This document shows, piece after piece, positions 6,621 through 7,984 of a DNA stretch of 7,984 nt (the first letter of the stretch is position 1; every line of letters starts with the position of its first letter). The notes beneath the pieces were generated by a model. That model saw only the letters and a program-made list of their open reading frames with translations, ran no database searches and was not told the origin of the DNA. The stretch is taken from NCBI GenBank assembly GCA_003644325.1, contig QNCA01000049.1:1-7984 (forward strand), given 5' to 3'. A program made the translations under genes and the position numbers. The DNA comes from Planctomycetota bacterium (GTDB lineage Bacteria > Planctomycetota > B129-G9).

Positions 6621-6781
6621 CTGACTTTTTCCGGGCAATGCTGGATGTTTGCCTATAAGTTTCCATTTTGCCGGTCCTTACGGTGACAGTCACTAATCTA
6701 CGAATCTCGTTCGGCAAGCTCACGAGATTCCGTAATTAGTGACAGTCACCGAGGTTAACAAAAAGTCAGTCAACTTGAGTA
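6609..6781. mobile_element. MITE-like non-autonomous element with perfect 22-base terminal inverted repeats
   Basis: The left end 6609-6630 (TACTCAAGTTGACTGACT then TTTT) is the exact reverse complement of 6760-6781. Each end finishes in a TA dinucleotide at the outer border (6609-6610 and 6780-6781). A TA target duplication is the hallmark of IS630/Tc1-mariner transposition, so I infer a mariner-type MITE of about 170 bases. There is no transposase inside; the interior holds the hairpin at 6681-6751 plus about 50 unassigned bases on the left. The left border cuts the IS1182-type transposase in a Tyr codon, so this element is younger than that IS fragment or marks a rearrangement breakpoint. 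Mobilisation would need a transposase from elsewhere in the genome. Confidence 0.7.
6681..6751. repeat. Long internal hairpin with two GTGACAGTCAC palindromes
   Basis: The arms 6681-6710 and 6722-6751 are nearly perfect inverted repeats around an 11-base loop. The outer 17 bases (CGGTGACAGTCACTAAT against ATTAGTGACAGTCACCG) differ only at the central base, because both arms carry A in the middle. The inner GAATCTCGT/ACGAGATTC (6702-6710, 6722-6730) is perfect, with a one-base shift between the two blocks. As single strand or RNA it would fold into a roughly 30-base-pair hairpin, like a REP/BIME unit. The core palindrome also occurs at 4-16. Confidence 0.75.
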
Positions 6782-6831
6782 TATTAGAGAGGGGGATCGC
6801 CGTGTCCGGACCAGCTACCCCGCATTTCTCG

Positions 6832-6976
6832 CCACGGAGAACACAGAGAGCACGGAGAAACGAAGATATAACGGAATTTGGCGGAAACGATGTCTCACAG
6901 CGCGGCACATACTGTTTATGCGCGGGCGGTGGCTCGTTTCTCGCAATCTGTTATCTCTGTGTCTTCTCTGTGGTTT
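6832..6976. repeat. Imperfect inverted repeat of CACGGAGA/TCTCTGTG type
   Basis: The left arm (6832-6863) begins CCACGGAGAACACAGAGAG and continues with CACGGAGAAACG. The right arm (about 6934-6976) reads CGTTTCTCGCAATC, then TCTCTGTGTCTTCTCTGTGG, which is the degenerate reverse complement. About 70 bases with no clear gene lie between. The arms are internally repetitive in GAGA/CACRGAG units. Short ORFs crossing it show no recognisable protein. It looks like a dispersed intergenic palindromic repeat. The surrounding gene-free stretch 6782-7036 contains nothing else I can identify. Confidence 0.55.
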
Positions 6977-7036
6977 TGGTTTGCGGAAATACGGGTTAAC
7001 TACAATTTGATTACAATTTCCCGACTGCGCGGCGGC

Positions 7037-7075
7037 AAAAGAAAACAGGGACGGCTTCAGGCGCCGTTCCCTGTT
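7037..7075 (-). terminator. Intrinsic terminator for tRNA-Ile
   Basis: Read on the minus strand, the arms 7075-7063 and 7055-7044 form a 12-base-pair stem (AACAGGGA, one bulged base, CGGC) with a 7-base loop, followed by TTTTCTTTT. It lies 11 bases beyond the CCA end of the tRNA-Ile gene, as expected for a monocistronic tRNA transcript. Confidence 0.8.
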
Positions 7076-7085
7076 CGAGTTCAGA

Positions 7086-7162
7086 TGGTGGGCTTAGCTG
7101 GATTCGAACCAGCGACCTCCCGGTTATCAGCCGGACGCTCTAGCCAACTGAGCTATAAGCCC
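7086..7162 (-). tRNA. tRNA-Ile, anticodon GAT
   Basis: On the minus strand the sequence folds as a full cloverleaf. The acceptor is GGGCTTA/TAAGCCC, the D arm GCTC...GAGC, and the anticodon stem TCCGG/CCGGG with loop CTGATAA, giving anticodon GAT. The T arm is GCTGG-TTCGAAT-CCAGC, the discriminator is A, and CCA is encoded. It is 77 bases including CCA, and all stems pair with at most a U-G closing pair. In many bacteria this gene sits with tRNA-Ala(TGC) in the 16S-23S spacer. Here it is outside any visible rRNA operon and divergent from tRNA-Ala(TGC). It has its own promoter at 7222-7249 and a terminator at 7037-7075. Confidence 0.97.
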
Positions 7163-7166
7163 ATAG

Positions 7167-7208
7167 CGGATTGCGGATGTCAGATGTCGGATTTCGGATA
7201 TCTGATGC
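7167..7208 (-). repeat. Heptad repeat array in the tRNA-Ile leader
   Basis: Six 7-base units lie in register on the plus strand: CGGATTG, CGGATGT, CAGATGT, CGGATTT, CGGATAT, CTGATGC. In the sense of the tRNA-Ile transcript each reads as a variant of ATCCG plus two bases. The array begins 4 bases before the mature 5' end of tRNA-Ile (7162). A matching array precedes tRNA-Ala in the same orientation relative to the tRNA. It resembles heptameric short tandem repeats known from cyanobacteria (STRR), but the unit and context are its own. Confidence 0.7.
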
Positions 7209-7221
7209 CTCAATAACAAGT

Positions 7222-7249
7222 ATTATATTCGGCGAAAAACCGGCGTCAA
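7222..7249 (-). promoter_or_regulatory. Sigma70-type promoter for tRNA-Ile
   Basis: On the minus strand TTGACG (7249-7244) and a perfect TATAAT (7227-7222) are separated by 16 bases. Transcription would begin near 7215, giving a 5' leader of about 53 bases that consists mainly of the heptad array and is removed by RNase P. Confidence 0.75.
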
Positions 7250-7264
7250 CTTAATTCCGAATTC

Positions 7265-7293
7265 TTGACGATAAGAGAAAGTGTTGTTAGGAT
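7265..7293 (+). promoter_or_regulatory. Sigma70-type promoter for tRNA-Ala
   Basis: TTGACG (7265-7270) and TAGGAT (7288-7293) have the ideal 17-base spacing. The start would be near 7300, leaving a leader of about 100 bases. Its -35 lies only 15 bases from the -35 of the divergent tRNA-Ile promoter, so the two polymerases bind back to back. Confidence 0.6.
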
Positions 7294-7342
7294 ATGTGTG
7301 CTCCGAATCCGGACGCCGGACCGGTGATTGCCGCTACAGCAC

Positions 7343-7396
7343 GTCCGCAATCCGTTATTCGCCATCCGGTATCCGGTATCCAATCCGGTATCCAAA
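7343..7396 (+). repeat. Heptad repeat array in the tRNA-Ala leader
   Basis: Units start at 7343, 7350, 7357, 7364, 7371, 7378, 7383 and 7390: GTCCGCA, ATCCGTT, ATTCGCC, ATCCGGT, ATCCGGT, ATCCA (5-base partial), ATCCGGT, ATCCAAA. The period is 7 bases except at the short unit. The array ends 2-4 bases before the tRNA-Ala 5' end at 7399. The 11-base segment TCCGCAATCCG (7344-7354) recurs inverted at 7167-7177 in the tRNA-Ile leader. Confidence 0.75.
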
Positions 7397-7398
7397 AT

Positions 7399-7474
7399 GG
7401 GCGTGTAGCTCAGTTGGGAGAGCGCGTGGTTTGCATCCACGAGGTCACGGGTTCGAGTCCCGTCACGTCCACCA
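7399..7474 (+). tRNA. tRNA-Ala, anticodon TGC
   Basis: This is a complete 76-base cloverleaf. The acceptor GGGCGTG/CACGTCC includes the G3-U70 wobble pair recognised by alanyl-tRNA synthetase. The D arm is GCTC...GAGC. The anticodon stem is CGTGG/CCACG with loop TTTGCAT, giving anticodon TGC. The T arm is ACGGG-TTCGAGT-CCCGT, the discriminator is A, and CCA is encoded. It is transcribed away from tRNA-Ile. No clear intrinsic terminator lies in the 29 bases before the convergent gene at 7504. Confidence 0.97.
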
Positions 7475-7503
7475 TGTATAAAAAACGATGTTCACGCGCG
7501 CGA

Positions 7504-7980
7504 TCAGAGGTCGGTGTGCGTTATTTTCCACTCTTTCCCCTCGCGCTTGAACGACATCTTGGCGTCGCTGGTTTGATTTATCCGTTTGTTGAAGCAGCGT
7601 ATCCGCAACTCGGCGCGTCCGGCGTCGAGCGCGGTCTTGCCGCCGGCGGAGTATTCCGGTTTTGACAGGACGGTCAGCGTTTGTCTCACCCGCCCTTTCT
7701 TTGCCTCCTCGAAACTCTTCTCCAGGAGTTTTCTGCGTTCTTCGCTCGTGCTGTCATTGACGCCGTCGCCGTCGCGGTCCAGGTCGAAACGTTTGGCAAG
7801 CGAGAAGCAGGCGGCGAACGCCTCAAAGTCGTCCTGCCGCAACGCCCTCACGTATTCCTCGTAGGTCTTTTCGGGGCTGCCGAACTTGCCGGGCAGAACG
7901 GACGGCCCGGCGGAATGAGATACCGCCGTAATGATGAGAACCACGACGGCGGCAGCCACGGAAGCGATGCCCAAGAACAT
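7504..7980 (-). CDS. Hypothetical membrane-anchored or exported protein with an Asp-rich calcium-loop-like motif
   Basis: The visible frame gives 158 residues. Residues 4-20 (GIASVAAAVVVLIITAV) form one strongly hydrophobic segment, either a signal-anchor or a signal peptide; the rest would lie outside the cytoplasm. After it comes SPEKTYEEYVRALRQDDFEAFAACF, the helical opening typical of small NTF2-like or DUF4878-type envelope proteins. The C terminus closes with MSFKREGKEWKIT, the usual last strand of that fold, so I suspect an NTF2-like fold. At 66-76 lies DLDRDGDGVND, an Asp-rich DxDxDG loop like those binding calcium in EF-hand, dockerin or thrombospondin-3 repeats, placed where the fold would have a helix-helix turn. 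The ATG at 7978-7980 is preceded by GGGG with no spacing, and the window ends 4 bases later. The true start may therefore lie outside. It converges on tRNA-Ala with a 29-base gap. Confidence 0.7.
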   Translation of the reverse strand: MFLGIASVAAAVVVLIITAVSHSAGPSVLPGKFGSPEKTYEEYVRALRQDDFEAFAACFSLAKRFDLDRDGDGVNDSTSEERRKLLEKSFEEAKKGRVRQTLTVLSKPEYSAGGKTALDAGRAELRIRCFNKRINQTSDAKMSFKREGKEWKITHTDL

Positions 7981-7984
7981 CCCC

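Noticed and set aside
6739..7216. Two overlapping plus-strand frames across the repeat zone and tRNA-Ile
   Set aside because: They run through the inverted repeats and antisense to the tRNA, and show no protein family features.
7167..7394. Reading the CGGAT/ATCCG units as a CRISPR array
   Set aside because: Units are 7 bases in direct tandem with no unique spacers of 25-40 bases and no cas genes nearby.

Overview
The window is a GC-rich bacterial chromosome segment, probably from an uncultured, flagellated bacterium (a FlgM homologue is present). I cannot name the phylum from this sequence. Scattered palindromic and heptad repeats, an IS remnant and a MITE-like element suggest a genome carrying many small non-autonomous repeats. 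All five larger genes are ordinary housekeeping or metabolic families.

Layout. Bases 1-264 hold a palindrome, a near-consensus sigma70 promoter, a possible sigma28 (FliA-type) promoter and a small inverted repeat, all upstream of flgM (265-540). A structured GC-rich stretch follows and ends in a strong intrinsic terminator at 657-681. Next is a tight co-directional run that may be one operon: a stand-alone tRNA-binding OB-fold protein (772-1101), a GNAT acetyltransferase (1114-1608), a PHP-family phosphoesterase of the histidinol-phosphatase type (1614-2435), arginyl-tRNA synthetase (2476-4215) and a MutS2 ATPase (4270-6348). The gaps are 12, 5, 40 and 54 bases. Two of the genes relate to tRNA charging or binding. 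The ArgS has an unusual HIGH-signature region (RIFH), and the MutS2 stops before the usual C-terminal Smr nuclease domain.

From 6349 to about 7036 the sequence is a repeat and mobile-element landing zone. It holds a 5' fragment of an IS1182-type transposase, a TA-flanked element of about 170 bases with perfect 22-base terminal inverted repeats that also contains a long internal hairpin, and a second imperfect inverted repeat of CACGGAGA type.

From 7037 to 7474 lies a divergent tRNA pair: tRNA-Ile(GAU) on the minus strand with its own terminator, and tRNA-Ala(UGC) on the plus strand. Their sigma70-type promoters are back to back. Each tRNA leader carries an array of 7-base units (ATCCGNN when read in the transcript direction) ending about 4 bases before the mature tRNA 5' end. 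This shared leader architecture is the most intriguing unexplained signal in the window. The right edge holds a minus-strand, membrane-anchored or exported small protein with a calcium-loop-like motif, whose 5' end may lie outside the window.
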